From assembly GCA_037720595.1 (NCBI GenBank), contig JBBJLW010000015.1, forward strand, positions 9,806 through 73,805: a stretch of 64,000 bases of DNA. Reading direction: 5' to 3'. Positions 55,426-63,694 of this stretch are shown here, piece by piece (within the stretch, counting starts at the first letter, position 1; each line of letters starts with the position of its first letter). The notes beneath the pieces are model-generated. The model ran no database searches, was not told the DNA's origin, and worked only from the letters and a program-made list of their open reading frames with translations. The translations under genes and the position numbers were made by a program. Source of the stretch: Gaiellasilicea sp037720595. Its GTDB lineage: Bacteria; Actinomycetota; Thermoleophilia; Gaiellales; Gaiellaceae.

Positions 55426-55623
55426 CTGAGGAACCATGCGGGCGTGCCGCTCGAGGTTCGACCACATCTCAATCGGGGGATCTTTGTTGCAGGTATCTGC
55501 CGAATCATCCCTAAACGTGAACGCAAAGCGTCTCATGCGTCAGGAAAAGTGGGCAGCGCAGTGGCACTATGAGAGCTCGACACGACCGAGGCGTCTGCGG
55601 CCCGTCTCCTGAGAGGAGTATCC
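55426..55623 (+). other. 198-bp gap after tRNA-Leu
   Basis: No gene supported. Only the GAGAGGAG ribosome-binding site just before 55624 is clear. It is less GC-rich than its surroundings near 55480-55560. No attachment-site repeat was found. Confidence 0.4.
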
Positions 55624-56034
55624 ATGGGGTCGACCAGAAGCCTGTTCAGGGCTACGGGGGCACAAGGGCAAGAGTGGGTTCAGGAGTGGGTCGACGCAGA
55701 GCTCGTCGAGCACGTCGAGTTGCTCGAAGTGCGAGTCGCGAGCTTGGAGACCGAGCGCGTCGCGCTCGAGACGGCGCTCACGGTTGCGCAGCGCAGGGTG
55801 AGGGAATTGGGGCTTTGGCTGGACGAAGCCCAGGTGCGCGCCGAACGGTACGCCCTCCCTGCGATGGCTGACGACTACCTGGCTACGATTTCGCCTCGCG
55901 CCGTCCGGCTGCTGCAGGAGGTGGAAACGGCGCCGATCGCCTGGGAGAGGCTCGCAGTCCTCGCCGGTTTCATCCTCGGTCTCTGGGCCGTGATCGTATC
56001 GCTCGTCTATCTCGCCTGGCTGCTCGTCACCTAG
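55624..56034 (+). CDS. hypothetical protein: coiled coil plus C-terminal membrane segment
   Basis: 136 residues from ATG 55624 with a good Shine-Dalgarno (GAGGAG). Heptad-like region 'EHVELLEVRVASLETERVALETALTVAQRRVRELG' (about 30-70), then one membrane helix near the C-terminus ('LAVLAGFILGLWAVIVSLVYLAWLLV'). Likely tail-anchored with a cytoplasmic coiled coil. Not recognised. Confidence 0.7.
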   Translation: MGSTRSLFRATGAQGQEWVQEWVDAELVEHVELLEVRVASLETERVALETALTVAQRRVRELGLWLDEAQVRAERYALPAMADDYLATISPRAVRLLQEVETAPIAWERLAVLAGFILGLWAVIVSLVYLAWLLVT

Positions 56035-56342
56035 CCGGCGACCCGAAACGCGGCAAAGTTACGCGGCGGCCGGCGAGAGTCGCGCCGGACTGGTGTAAGG
56101 CACCGCCCCGCGTCTTTTGCGCAGCCGTCGGGAGTCCTACGTCCCGCGTGCCAAGAGGCGCAGAGGCCCTCCCGCCGCCGACGGCGGCTCGCGAGCGCGC
56201 CCTGCAGCGAAGCGCCGGAACAGCACAATGTTGAAAGAGCGGTGAATTGCACGGATACTCCCGACTTCCCCCCGGTGAAGGGCTTCACCTTGGCGTCCAA
56301 AAAATCGACCGGGGCAAGGTCATTCGGTGTGACAGAGGAGGC
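56035..56342 (+). other. 308-bp gap upstream of second liv operon
   Basis: No coding region supported. Contains GCCGCCG-A-CGGCGGC hairpin (near 56180-56195), a -10-like GATACT (about 56253-56258), GGTGAAG-GG-CTTCACC hairpin (56274-56289) and a strong AGAGGAGG ribosome-binding site. The leader after GATACT would be about 75-80 nt. I could not match it to a known riboswitch. Confidence 0.4.
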
Positions 56343-57740
56343 ATGTTGGTGAATCTCAGAAAGCGTGGCTTGTTCGGTTTTTTCGCTCTGCTCGTAGCGG
56401 TGCTCGCGCTGGTTGCGGCGGGCTGCGGCGGAGACGACGAGGAGAGCTCGGACGGCGGCGGGACGACAACGGAGGAGACGAGCGGTGGCGGCGGTGGAAA
56501 CGTCGAGGCCCTGCCCTCCTCGTCCTGCACCGCGATCGAGTACGAGGGAGAGGGCGACGCGGACGTGCTGCTCGCGTCCGATTTCCCGCTCCAGGGCTCG
56601 TCCCGCACGCAGACGATCCAGATCGTCGAGGCGATCAGGTATCTGCTCGAGCAGTCGAACTTCAAGGCAGGCGACCACAACGTCGCTTACCAGTCCTGCG
56701 ACGACTCGACCGCTCAGGCCGGCAAGTGGGACTCGGGCAAGTGCTCGACGAACGCCCAGGCCTACGCGGGGAACGAGGCGCTCGTCGGCGTCATCGGCAC
56801 CTTCAACTCCGGTTGCGCGGCGATCGAGATCCCGGTTCTGAACCAGGCTCCGGGCGGCGGCGTCGCAATGATCTCCCCGGCCAACACGTACGTGTGCCTG
56901 ACCGAGGGCGGTCCGGGCTGCGACGCGACCGAGCCGGACAAGTACTACCCGTCGGGCTCGCGCAACTACGCGCGCGTCGTCGCCCACGACGCCTACCAGG
57001 GTGCCGCCGTGGCGGAGTTCGCCAAGGAGCAGGGCGTCACGAGCGTGTACATCCTGAACGACAAGGAGGCCTACGGTCTCGGCGTCGCGACGAACTTCCG
57101 CAACGCCGCGAAGTCCGTCGGGATAACGATCGCCGGCTTCGCGGCGTGGGATCCGAAGGCGTCGAGCTACGAGGCGCTCTTCCGGAAGATCGGCGGCACC
57201 GATGCCGATGCGGTCTTCCTCGGCGGGCTGATCGACGAGAACGGCGCCCAGGTGATCAAGGACAAGGTGTCGGTGCTCGGGGCCAATGACGGCAAGGTCA
57301 AGCTGTTTGCTCCGGACGGCTTCACGACCCAGCAGACGATCGACGAGGCGCCCGAGGCCGCAGCCGGCATGTTCCTGAGCGTCGCCGGCGTGCCGATCGA
57401 CGAGTTCAAAGGTGCGGGCGCCGAGTTCGCCAAGGCGTTCAAGCCGCGGCTCGGCGGCAAGGCGATCGATCCGTACGCGATCTACGGCGCTCAGGCGGCG
57501 CAGGTCATGCTCGACGCGATCGCGGCATCCGACGGCACACGGGCGGACGTGCTCGCAAAGATGTTCGAGGCCAAGGTCACGGATGGATATCTCGGCAGCT
57601 TCGAGATCAACGAGACCGGTGATCCGAGCGGCGCCGAGGGCGCTGTCGTCGGCTTCACCATCTACAAGGCTACGGACAAGCTCGAGACCGTCAAGACGAT
57701 CTCTCCGAAGCCGGAGAACGTCGACGCCGCTCGCGGGTAG
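56343..57740 (+). CDS. branched-chain amino acid-type ABC substrate-binding lipoprotein
   Basis: 465 residues from ATG 56343 (AGAGGAGG upstream). Lipoprotein signal 'LALVAAGC' with Cys at about 26, then a Gly/Ser/Thr/Asp spacer. Peripla_BP_6 fold: 'LLASDFPLQGSSRTQTIQIVEAIRYLLEQ', 'VIGTFNSGCAAIEIPVLNQAPGGGVAMISPANTYVCLT', 'YARVVAHDAYQGAAVAEFAKEQG'. Several Cys ('YQSCDDS', 'GKCSTN') may form disulfides. Separated from the permeases by a perfect 17-bp terminator-like hairpin. Confidence 0.93.
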   Translation: MLVNLRKRGLFGFFALLVAVLALVAAGCGGDDEESSDGGGTTTEETSGGGGGNVEALPSSSCTAIEYEGEGDADVLLASDFPLQGSSRTQTIQIVEAIRYLLEQSNFKAGDHNVAYQSCDDSTAQAGKWDSGKCSTNAQAYAGNEALVGVIGTFNSGCAAIEIPVLNQAPGGGVAMISPANTYVCLTEGGPGCDATEPDKYYPSGSRNYARVVAHDAYQGAAVAEFAKEQGVTSVYILNDKEAYGLGVATNFRNAAKSVGITIAGFAAWDPKASSYEALFRKIGGTDADAVFLGGLIDENGAQVIKDKVSVLGANDGKVKLFAPDGFTTQQTIDEAPEAAAGMFLSVAGVPIDEFKGAGAEFAKAFKPRLGGKAIDPYAIYGAQAAQVMLDAIAASDGTRADVLAKMFEAKVTDGYLGSFEINETGDPSGAEGAVVGFTIYKATDKLETVKTISPKPENVDAARG

Positions 57741-57753
57741 GTAGACAGGTTCG

Positions 57754-57791
57754 GAAAATCGGGGGAGGGCCTATGCCCTCCCCCGATTTTC
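57754..57791. terminator. strong symmetrical hairpin between binding protein and livH
   Basis: Perfect 17-bp stem GAAAATCGGGGGAGGGC / GCCCTCCCCCGATTTTC around loop CTAT. A-tract on one side and T-tract on the other make it terminator-like in both directions. A TAGGTT box follows and ends 9 bases before the livH ATG, so the permease genes may also have their own promoter. Confidence 0.8.
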
Positions 57792-57809
57792 GTTTAGGTT
57801 CTTCCCTTC

Positions 57810-58856
57810 ATGGCGGCCGTACTGAAGTCGACGCTCGACCGGCTGCGGAAGTCGGGCGTCGTCGGCCTGATCGGCTGGGCGCTCGTCGCGCTCGTCGTCG
57901 TCTGGCTGGTCGTCAACTTCTTCCAGGATCCGACCGAGTTCATCAACGTCGGTCTGATCGGGCTGACGAACGGCGCGATCTACGGGCTCGTCGCACTCGG
58001 CTACACGCTCGTCTACGGAATTCTCCAACTGATCAACTTCGCGCACGGCGACGTCTTCGCGCTTGCGGGACTGACGGCGAGCTGGCTGATCGTGAGCGTG
58101 CTCGGGCTCGAGCGAGACGCGGCGGTGCTCGCGATCCTCGGCGGCATGGCGTTGACGCTGATCGTGATCATGGCGGTCTTCGCGTTTGTCAACGCGGCGA
58201 TCGAGTTCGTCGCGTACCGGCGCCTCCGACGGGCGCCACGGCTGGCTGCGCTGATCACCGCCGTCGGGATGTCGTTCATCGTCCAGAACGTCTCGCTCGC
58301 TATCTTCGACGTCAACTTCCGCTCGGTTCCGTCCTTCATCCCGCGCTCGGAGGCGATCGGGATCGGCGAGATCACGTACTCGTGGAACAAGCTCGCCGCG
58401 CTCCTGATCACGATCCCCGTCCTCGTCCTGCTGACCTGGTTCGTGCGCTCGACGCGCCAGGGCAAGGCGATGCGGGCCGTGGCTCAGGACACCGAGGCCT
58501 CTGCGATGATGGGGATCAACGTGAACCGGACGATCTCCGTCACGTTCGCGATCGCCGGCGCCCTCGCAGGCTCGGCCGGGATCGTCTACCTGCTCCAGTT
58601 CAACATGCGCTACGACACCGGCTTCGAGCTCGGCCTGATCGCCTTCACCGCGGCCGTTCTGGGGGGGATCGGGAACCTGTCGGGCGCCGTCCTCGGCGCG
58701 CTCGTGATCGGCTTCATCCAGGCCTTCAACGAAGGTCTCACGTGGTATACCCCGGGCTCCGACTGGACGCGCTCGATCGTGTTCGGGATCCTGATCGCGA
58801 TCCTCGTCTTCCGGCCGGAAGGCCTACTCGGCGAGCGCACGCCCGAGGGCGCGTGA
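57810..58856 (+). CDS. livH: branched-chain amino acid-type ABC permease LivH (second system)
   Basis: 348 residues from ATG 57810. 'LTNGAIYGLVALGYTLVYGILQLINFAHGDVFALAGL', 'AMRAVAQDTEASAMMGINVNRTISVTFAIAGALAGSAGI' (coupling region) and 'TAAVLGGIGNLSGAVLGALVIGFIQAFNEGL'. About 50 extra residues and one more hydrophobic segment at the N-terminus compared with the first livH. GTGA overlap with livM. Confidence 0.95.
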   Translation: MAAVLKSTLDRLRKSGVVGLIGWALVALVVVWLVVNFFQDPTEFINVGLIGLTNGAIYGLVALGYTLVYGILQLINFAHGDVFALAGLTASWLIVSVLGLERDAAVLAILGGMALTLIVIMAVFAFVNAAIEFVAYRRLRRAPRLAALITAVGMSFIVQNVSLAIFDVNFRSVPSFIPRSEAIGIGEITYSWNKLAALLITIPVLVLLTWFVRSTRQGKAMRAVAQDTEASAMMGINVNRTISVTFAIAGALAGSAGIVYLLQFNMRYDTGFELGLIAFTAAVLGGIGNLSGAVLGALVIGFIQAFNEGLTWYTPGSDWTRSIVFGILIAILVFRPEGLLGERTPEGA

Positions 58857-60076
58857 CCGCCATCCAGGAGCGGCTGCGGAGCTACGGTCCCGGCGCCGGG
58901 ATCGCGGTCGCGCTGGTCGTCCTCGGCTTCCTCTATCCGAAATACGCGGGGTCGCTCGGCGACGTCTTCCTGATCGGCGACTACATCCCGAGCGTCGACT
59001 CGATGGTGATCATGATCGTCTTCACGATGATGGCCGTCGGGCTGAACATGGTCGTCGGCTACGCAGGGCTTCTCGACCTCGGCTACGTGGCGTTCTACGC
59101 CGCCGGCGCGTACACCTCGGCATGGTTTGCCTCGCAGCAGTTCGACCAGTGGACATTCCACTTCGGCTCGGTCGGGATCTCGAAGGAGCTACCGGGGCTC
59201 CATCTCTCGATCTGGCTCGTGCTGATCGTGGCCGGTCTCTTCACCGCCCTCGCTGGAATCCTGATCGGCCTGCCCACGCTGCGGCTGCGCGGCGACTACC
59301 TCGCGATCGTCACCCTCGGCTTCGGCGAGATCATCCCGCAGGTCGTCAGGAACGGCGACAACGTGTTCGGCTTCGACCTCACCCACGGCACCTTCGGGAT
59401 CAGCCCGATCGACTCGCCCGGGTTCGGGAGTGCGGGAGAGACCCTCGGCCTCCCGCTCAGCTACCAGCAGTCGTTCGAGCGGGCGCAATGGTTCTACTGG
59501 ACCGCGCTGGCGCTCCTTCTCGTCACCGTCTTCTGCTCGATCCGGCTGCGCGACTCCCGGCTCGGGCGCGCGTGGATCGCGATCCGGGAGGACGAGACCG
59601 CCGCGGCGGCGATGGGAATCCCGCTGATGCGGACGAAGACGTGGTCGTACGCGATCGGCGCCTTCTTCGGTGGGGTAGCTGGGGCCTACTACGCGAGCTT
59701 CAAGAGCGGCGCTTTCCCGGCGGACTTCTACTTCAATATCTCCGTCTTCCTGCTGTGCATGGTCATCCTCGGCGGGACGGGATCGATCTGGGGGGTTCTC
59801 CTCGGCGGGATGATCCTCGGCTACCTGAATGTGGAGGGGCTCGCGACGATCGGGTCGAAGGTGCAGGGCTCGACGGGTTGGGACTGGTTCGAGCCGACGA
59901 AGTTCCAGTTCGGAATCTACGGGGTGATCATCGTCTTGATGATGCTGCTGCGTCCCGAGGGCCTGATCCCGGAGGGCCGGCACAAGCGCGAGCTCGAGCT
60001 CGGGGTTGCCGACACGCCGTTGTACGACGTCACGGCGGAGGGCACCGACACCGATCGCGAGCCCCGCAATGACTGA
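58853..60076 (+). CDS. livM: branched-chain amino acid-type ABC permease LivM (second system)
   Basis: 407 residues from GTG 58853. 'MMAVGLNMVVGYAGLLDLGYVAFYAAGAYTSAWF', 'GLPTLRLRGDYLAIVTLGFGEIIPQVVRNGDNV', 'IREDETAAAAMGIPLMRTKTWSYAIGAFFGG' and 'LLRPEGLIPEGRHKREL' are LivM landmarks. The C-terminus has a 40-residue acidic cytoplasmic tail that overlaps livG by 8 bases. Confidence 0.95.
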   Translation: MTAIQERLRSYGPGAGIAVALVVLGFLYPKYAGSLGDVFLIGDYIPSVDSMVIMIVFTMMAVGLNMVVGYAGLLDLGYVAFYAAGAYTSAWFASQQFDQWTFHFGSVGISKELPGLHLSIWLVLIVAGLFTALAGILIGLPTLRLRGDYLAIVTLGFGEIIPQVVRNGDNVFGFDLTHGTFGISPIDSPGFGSAGETLGLPLSYQQSFERAQWFYWTALALLLVTVFCSIRLRDSRLGRAWIAIREDETAAAAMGIPLMRTKTWSYAIGAFFGGVAGAYYASFKSGAFPADFYFNISVFLLCMVILGGTGSIWGVLLGGMILGYLNVEGLATIGSKVQGSTGWDWFEPTKFQFGIYGVIIVLMMLLRPEGLIPEGRHKRELELGVADTPLYDVTAEGTDTDREPRND

Positions 60077-60851
60077 CCTCCTGGTCGCGGAGCGCGTCCG
60101 CAAGGAGTTCGGCGGGCTCGTCGCGACGAACGACATCGATTTCGCGATCCCGCAGGGGGCGATCATCTCGTTGATCGGCCCGAACGGCGCCGGCAAGACG
60201 ACGTTCTTCAACATGCTCACGGGCGTCTACAAGCCGACGAACGGCCGCATCGTCTTCGACGGCACCGATGTCACCGGCAAGCCTCCGCACGCGATCACCG
60301 AGCTCGGCGTCGGCCGGACGTTCCAGAACATTCGGCTCTTCCAGCACATGACCGCACTCGAGAACGTGCTCGTCGGGATGCACAGTCGCCTACGCGGCGG
60401 GATCATCGGCTCGATCCTCCGCACGCCGCGAGTGCGGCGGGAGGAGAAAGACGCGCACGAGCGGGCTCGCGAGCTGCTTCGCTTCTCGGGGCTACGTGGG
60501 CGGGACAACGAGATGTCCAGCAGTCTCCCCTACGGCGATCAGCGCCGGCTCGAGGTGGCGCGGGCGTTGGCGACGAACCCGAAGCTGCTCCTGCTCGACG
60601 AGCCGACCGCCGGCATGAATCCGCAGGAAACGGCCGACTTCACTGCTTTCGTCCGGATCCTCCGCGACGAGCGTGACCTGACCGTGCTGATGATCGAGCA
60701 CGACATGAAGGTCGTGATGGGGATCTCCGACCGCGTTACCGTGCTCGACTACGGCGAGAAGATCGCCGAAGGCACGCCGCAAGAGGTTCAGAAGAACGAG
60801 CGCGTGATCGAGGCGTACCTCGGGAAGGGGGCGACCACCGGCGATGGCTGA
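60069..60851 (+). CDS. livG: branched-chain amino acid-type ABC ATP-binding protein LivG (second system)
   Basis: 260 residues from ATG 60069. Walker A 'GPNGAGKTT', 'GVGRTFQNIRLFQHMTALENVLVGMH', signature segment 'SSLPYGDQRRLEVARAL', Walker B 'LLLLDEPTAGMNPQE', switch 'MIEHDMKVVMGISDRV'. Overlaps livF by 8 bases. Confidence 0.96.
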   Translation: MTDLLVAERVRKEFGGLVATNDIDFAIPQGAIISLIGPNGAGKTTFFNMLTGVYKPTNGRIVFDGTDVTGKPPHAITELGVGRTFQNIRLFQHMTALENVLVGMHSRLRGGIIGSILRTPRVRREEKDAHERARELLRFSGLRGRDNEMSSSLPYGDQRRLEVARALATNPKLLLLDEPTAGMNPQETADFTAFVRILRDERDLTVLMIEHDMKVVMGISDRVTVLDYGEKIAEGTPQEVQKNERVIEAYLGKGATTGDG

Positions 60852-61587
60852 TCCAGCACCCGGCAACGGCTCCGGCGTCGTCCTCGAGCTCGAGGACGTC
60901 CACACCTACTACGGCGCGATCCACGCGTTGAAGGGAATCTCGCTCAAGGTGCACGAAGGCGAGGTCGTGACGCTGATCGGCGCCAACGGGGCCGGCAAGT
61001 CGACGACGCTGCGCTCGATCAACGGCGTCAATCACCCCCGCGACGGGCGGATCCGCTTTCGCGACGCGGACATCACGAATGCGCCGCCGCACGCGATCGT
61101 GAAGATGGGGATCTCGCAGTCACCTGAGGGAAGGCGGCTCTTTCCTCGCATGACCGTGCTCGAGAATCTCGAGATGGGGGCGTTCCAGCGCACCGACAAG
61201 GCGAATTTCGGGGAGGATCTCGACCGCGTCTTCGACCTCTTCCCCCGCCTGGCCGAGCGGAAGCAGCAGAAGGCCGGGACGATGTCGGGCGGCGAACAGC
61301 AGATGTGCGCGATGGGCCGCGCGTTGATGGCTCGCCCGAAGCTCCTGCTGCTCGACGAGCCCTCGATGGGCCTGGCGCCGATCTTCGTCGAGCGGATCTT
61401 CGAGATCGTGCGCGAGATCAACGCTCAGGGGACGCCGATCCTGCTCGTCGAGCAGAACGCGCTGATGGCGCTCGACGCGGCCAGCCGCGGTTACGTGCTC
61501 GAGACCGGCCGAATCGCGCTCGAGGGCCCCGCAAAAGACCTGCGCGAGAACGAGCAGGTCCGAAAGACTTATCTCGGCGAAGGTTGA
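60844..61587 (+). CDS. livF: branched-chain amino acid-type ABC ATP-binding protein LivF (second system)
   Basis: 247 residues from ATG 60844. Walker A 'GANGAGKSTT', 'GISQSPEGRRLFPRMTVLENLEMGAF', signature 'MSGGEQQMCAMGRALM', Walker B 'LLLLDEPSMGLAP', switch 'VEQNA'. Last gene of the five-gene operon. Confidence 0.96.
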   Translation: MADPAPGNGSGVVLELEDVHTYYGAIHALKGISLKVHEGEVVTLIGANGAGKSTTLRSINGVNHPRDGRIRFRDADITNAPPHAIVKMGISQSPEGRRLFPRMTVLENLEMGAFQRTDKANFGEDLDRVFDLFPRLAERKQQKAGTMSGGEQQMCAMGRALMARPKLLLLDEPSMGLAPIFVERIFEIVREINAQGTPILLVEQNALMALDAASRGYVLETGRIALEGPAKDLRENEQVRKTYLGEG

Positions 61588-61679
61588 CGGGGACACCGCC
61601 GCAAGCGGACGCCGGCCGTGCCAGCCGACCGCTCGTAGCCGCCGTCTCGGTGCAGCGGCTGCAGTGACGCTACCCCGCG

Positions 61680-61863
61680 GTGGTGCTGCCGGTCGTCGTG
61701 ATCTGCGTGGCGCGGCGTGAGGGACGCCGTGCCGCCGCTGAAGTGGCGGTGCTGGCTCTCTCGATAGCTCTCGCCGCAGTATCTGCTGTGGCTGATTCCG
61801 CTCGTCGCGCTCGTCGGAGACGGCGAGGGTGCCTCGCCGCCGGTCTGGTCGCCGTCGCCTGTC
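61680..61863 (+). pseudogene. possible remnant of a GT-C/GT87-like membrane glycosyltransferase
   Basis: The peptide 'LSPQYLLWLIPLVALVGD' (from 61768) closely matches a motif I know from actinobacterial GT87/DUF2029 and related polyprenol-sugar transferases. It follows an in-frame TAG and ends at a TGA; the hydrophobic stretch before it is in another frame. This looks like a frameshifted fragment. Confidence 0.35.
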
Positions 61864-61971
61864 TCTTGAGCTCTCGTCTTTCGAGCTCTCCAATACGAGA
61901 TCGCGGCGAAGCCGCTCGCAGCGATTGGCCCGAGACATGTTCCTCGTTGCAGTGGTTGTCGTAGAGAAACG

Positions 61972-62048
61972 CTTGTGAAACAACACAAGCACACTCGGCG
62001 CGGCTTCGTTGAGGGATTCGCGGGCGCTTGTGTTGTTACAACACGAGC
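61972..62048. repeat. second paired-palindrome element, GCTTGTGTTG family
   Basis: GCTTGTG-AAACAA-CACAAGC (a copy missing TTG) and GCTTGTGTTG-TTA-CAACACGAGC, about 35 bases apart. Outer flanks resemble those of the copy at 51894 (AGAA(A)C before, TC after). It ends within one or two bases of the stop of the LarA-like gene. Positions are good to about one base. Confidence 0.75.
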
Positions 62049-63557
62049 TCAGGGTGACGGGATCCGCACCTCTAGTGGAAAGTAGGGCGGGCCGAGAAGG
62101 ACGCCGATTCGTGCTGCGCCGCCCGCAGCGCCGTGAGCCATCTCCAGGGCGGGTCCGATCGCGTGGGTAGGTACGAAACCGAGTGTCCGCGCGGTCGCAT
62201 GATCGCGGCAGCCCGCCACGACCACCGAGCCGAGCCGGTCGAGTGCGGGCCGGCACGATTCCCAGTCGAGATACGGCAGCAGCGGATGACAGGCGAGGCC
62301 CGCTCGATAGGCGGCAAGCGCCTGCGCGTCGGCTCCGGCCGCCCGTTCGGCGACAGCGAGCTCGAGCGGCGCCCGCGAGTCGCGCAGGACGTTGAAGAGC
62401 GCTCGGTACGGATCCTGAGTCCCGCGCGCGAACTGCCGGGTCAAGCCGTTGAGCACGATCGCCGTGCCACCTTCGCGCACCGGAAACGCGTCTCGCCAGA
62501 GCCGCAGCGCCAGACCGAACGCAACGGCGGCGACCGTGATCGGATTGAGGCGTTCGCGCGGCTGGTGGTGGTGCTTCCACGGAGTCCCGATCACGATCGC
62601 GTCGAGCGGCTCCTCGACCCGCACCGAGCGGCGTGCGATCGACCGGAGTAGCGCCTCGGCATGGGCGACGGACGGCGGGCCTGCAAACGCCGCCGCGGCC
62701 GTCAGCTCGCGTCCGAGTCCCTGGAGCACGTGCCTGCGCAATCCCGAGGGAAGGATCGAGAAGCGGCGTAGCGGCGATCCGGCAAGCTGCGCGAGCGAGG
62801 CGTCCTCGTAGGGATAACCGCGGAAGCGGCCGGTCAGCCTCGGTGCGTTGAGGACGAGCGAGGCGCCGATCAGCGGCACGCGCTCGGCAACCGCGCCTTC
62901 GAGCGCGCGACCGATCTGCCAGCCGCGCGACGCGGCGGTCTCGAGGAGCGAGTAGGCGCCGGCCCCGCGGAGGACCTCCGTCGAGGAGGCGCCGACGAGC
63001 GCGCCGGCTCCACCGTGGAGGACGGTCTCCGCTGCGGTAACCGTGACCACGAGCTCGGTCTCGACGAGTAGGCGGTTGACGCGAAGAGGGGTCCGACCCG
63101 CGTCGCCGATCTGCAAGAGCTCCGGATTCTCGGCGTCGTGAACCTCGACGGCCCCGTGGAAGCCCCGAGCTGCGGCCGGAGCGAGCAGGGCCTCCAGCTC
63201 TTTCTGACCTGCGCGGCGCGAGAGTCCCCCCGCGACGAGGATCGTCTGGCGCCGCGACGGCACGCCAAGCCGCTCGAGCTCGCCGATCGTGGCCTCGAGC
63301 GCCGACTGCCTCGGATCGCGCGGTGCGCCCGGAAGGGGGAGGGCCGGCGGCTCGACGACAAGGGTTGCGCGGCCGTTGCGGTCCACAAGAGTCTCGAGAG
63401 AAAAACCCGAGAGTGGAAATCGCAGGGCGTCGCGAACGGCCGCGCCAACATCGGCGACCGCCTGCGACGGCGGTTGCGGGCGCAGGACGAGCGCATCGTC
63501 AGGGACGTTCAGAACCGCGATGTGCGAGCCGGCCGGAACCGGGAGGCGCTGCGTCAC
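62049..63557 (-). CDS. LarA-like (DUF2088) family protein
   Basis: 502 residues from GTG 63557. Lactate-racemase-type two-domain fold: 'VADVGAAVRDALRFPLSGFSLETLV', 'TILVAGGLSRRAGQKELEALL', 'VEVHDAENPELLQIGDAGRTPLRVNRLLVETELVVTV', 'HGGAGALVGASSTEVLRG'. The DDxTR segment of true LarA is replaced by 'VEPPALPLPGAPRD', and the 'THR' of the next motif by 'LSR', so nickel-pincer racemase activity is doubtful. Divergent from polA. Confidence 0.8.
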   Translation of the reverse strand: MTQRLPVPAGSHIAVLNVPDDALVLRPQPPSQAVADVGAAVRDALRFPLSGFSLETLVDRNGRATLVVEPPALPLPGAPRDPRQSALEATIGELERLGVPSRRQTILVAGGLSRRAGQKELEALLAPAAARGFHGAVEVHDAENPELLQIGDAGRTPLRVNRLLVETELVVTVTAAETVLHGGAGALVGASSTEVLRGAGAYSLLETAASRGWQIGRALEGAVAERVPLIGASLVLNAPRLTGRFRGYPYEDASLAQLAGSPLRRFSILPSGLRRHVLQGLGRELTAAAAFAGPPSVAHAEALLRSIARRSVRVEEPLDAIVIGTPWKHHHQPRERLNPITVAAVAFGLALRLWRDAFPVREGGTAIVLNGLTRQFARGTQDPYRALFNVLRDSRAPLELAVAERAAGADAQALAAYRAGLACHPLLPYLDWESCRPALDRLGSVVVAGCRDHATARTLGFVPTHAIGPALEMAHGAAGGAARIGVLLGPPYFPLEVRIPSP

Positions 63558-63681
63558 GCGGTTAGACGCGAATCTCTAGCTGGATGCCATCGGCGAGCGG
63601 AACGGTCTCCACGGCCGGCCGACGATACCTGCGGCGAGCCGTGTGTTCAGAGAGCACAGAGTCCGCTCGTTGGTGCTGCCG

Positions 63682-63694
63682 TAGACTCGAAGCG
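63682..63694 (+). promoter_or_regulatory. leaderless-type promoter of polA
   Basis: TAGACT at 63682-63687 ends 7 bases before ATG 63695. No Shine-Dalgarno sequence. Confidence 0.5.

Larger units (their letters stand above)
61588..62048. other. 461-bp gap with decayed coding and repeat pair
   Basis: No intact gene supported. Plus strand 61680-61860 contains short hydrophobic stretches in two frames, one reading 'LSPQYLLWLIPLVALVGD'. Its right end carries the second GCTTGTGTTG palindrome pair. An ORF of 94 codons (GTG 61680) lacks convincing features. Confidence 0.5.

Noticed and set aside
55426..55623. Integrated element at the tRNA-Leu 3' end
   Set aside because: No duplicated tRNA end and no integrase in the following 8 kb.
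61680..61964. 94-codon ORF with hydrophobic start
   Set aside because: No homology, poor codon pattern, overlaps stronger fragment in another frame.
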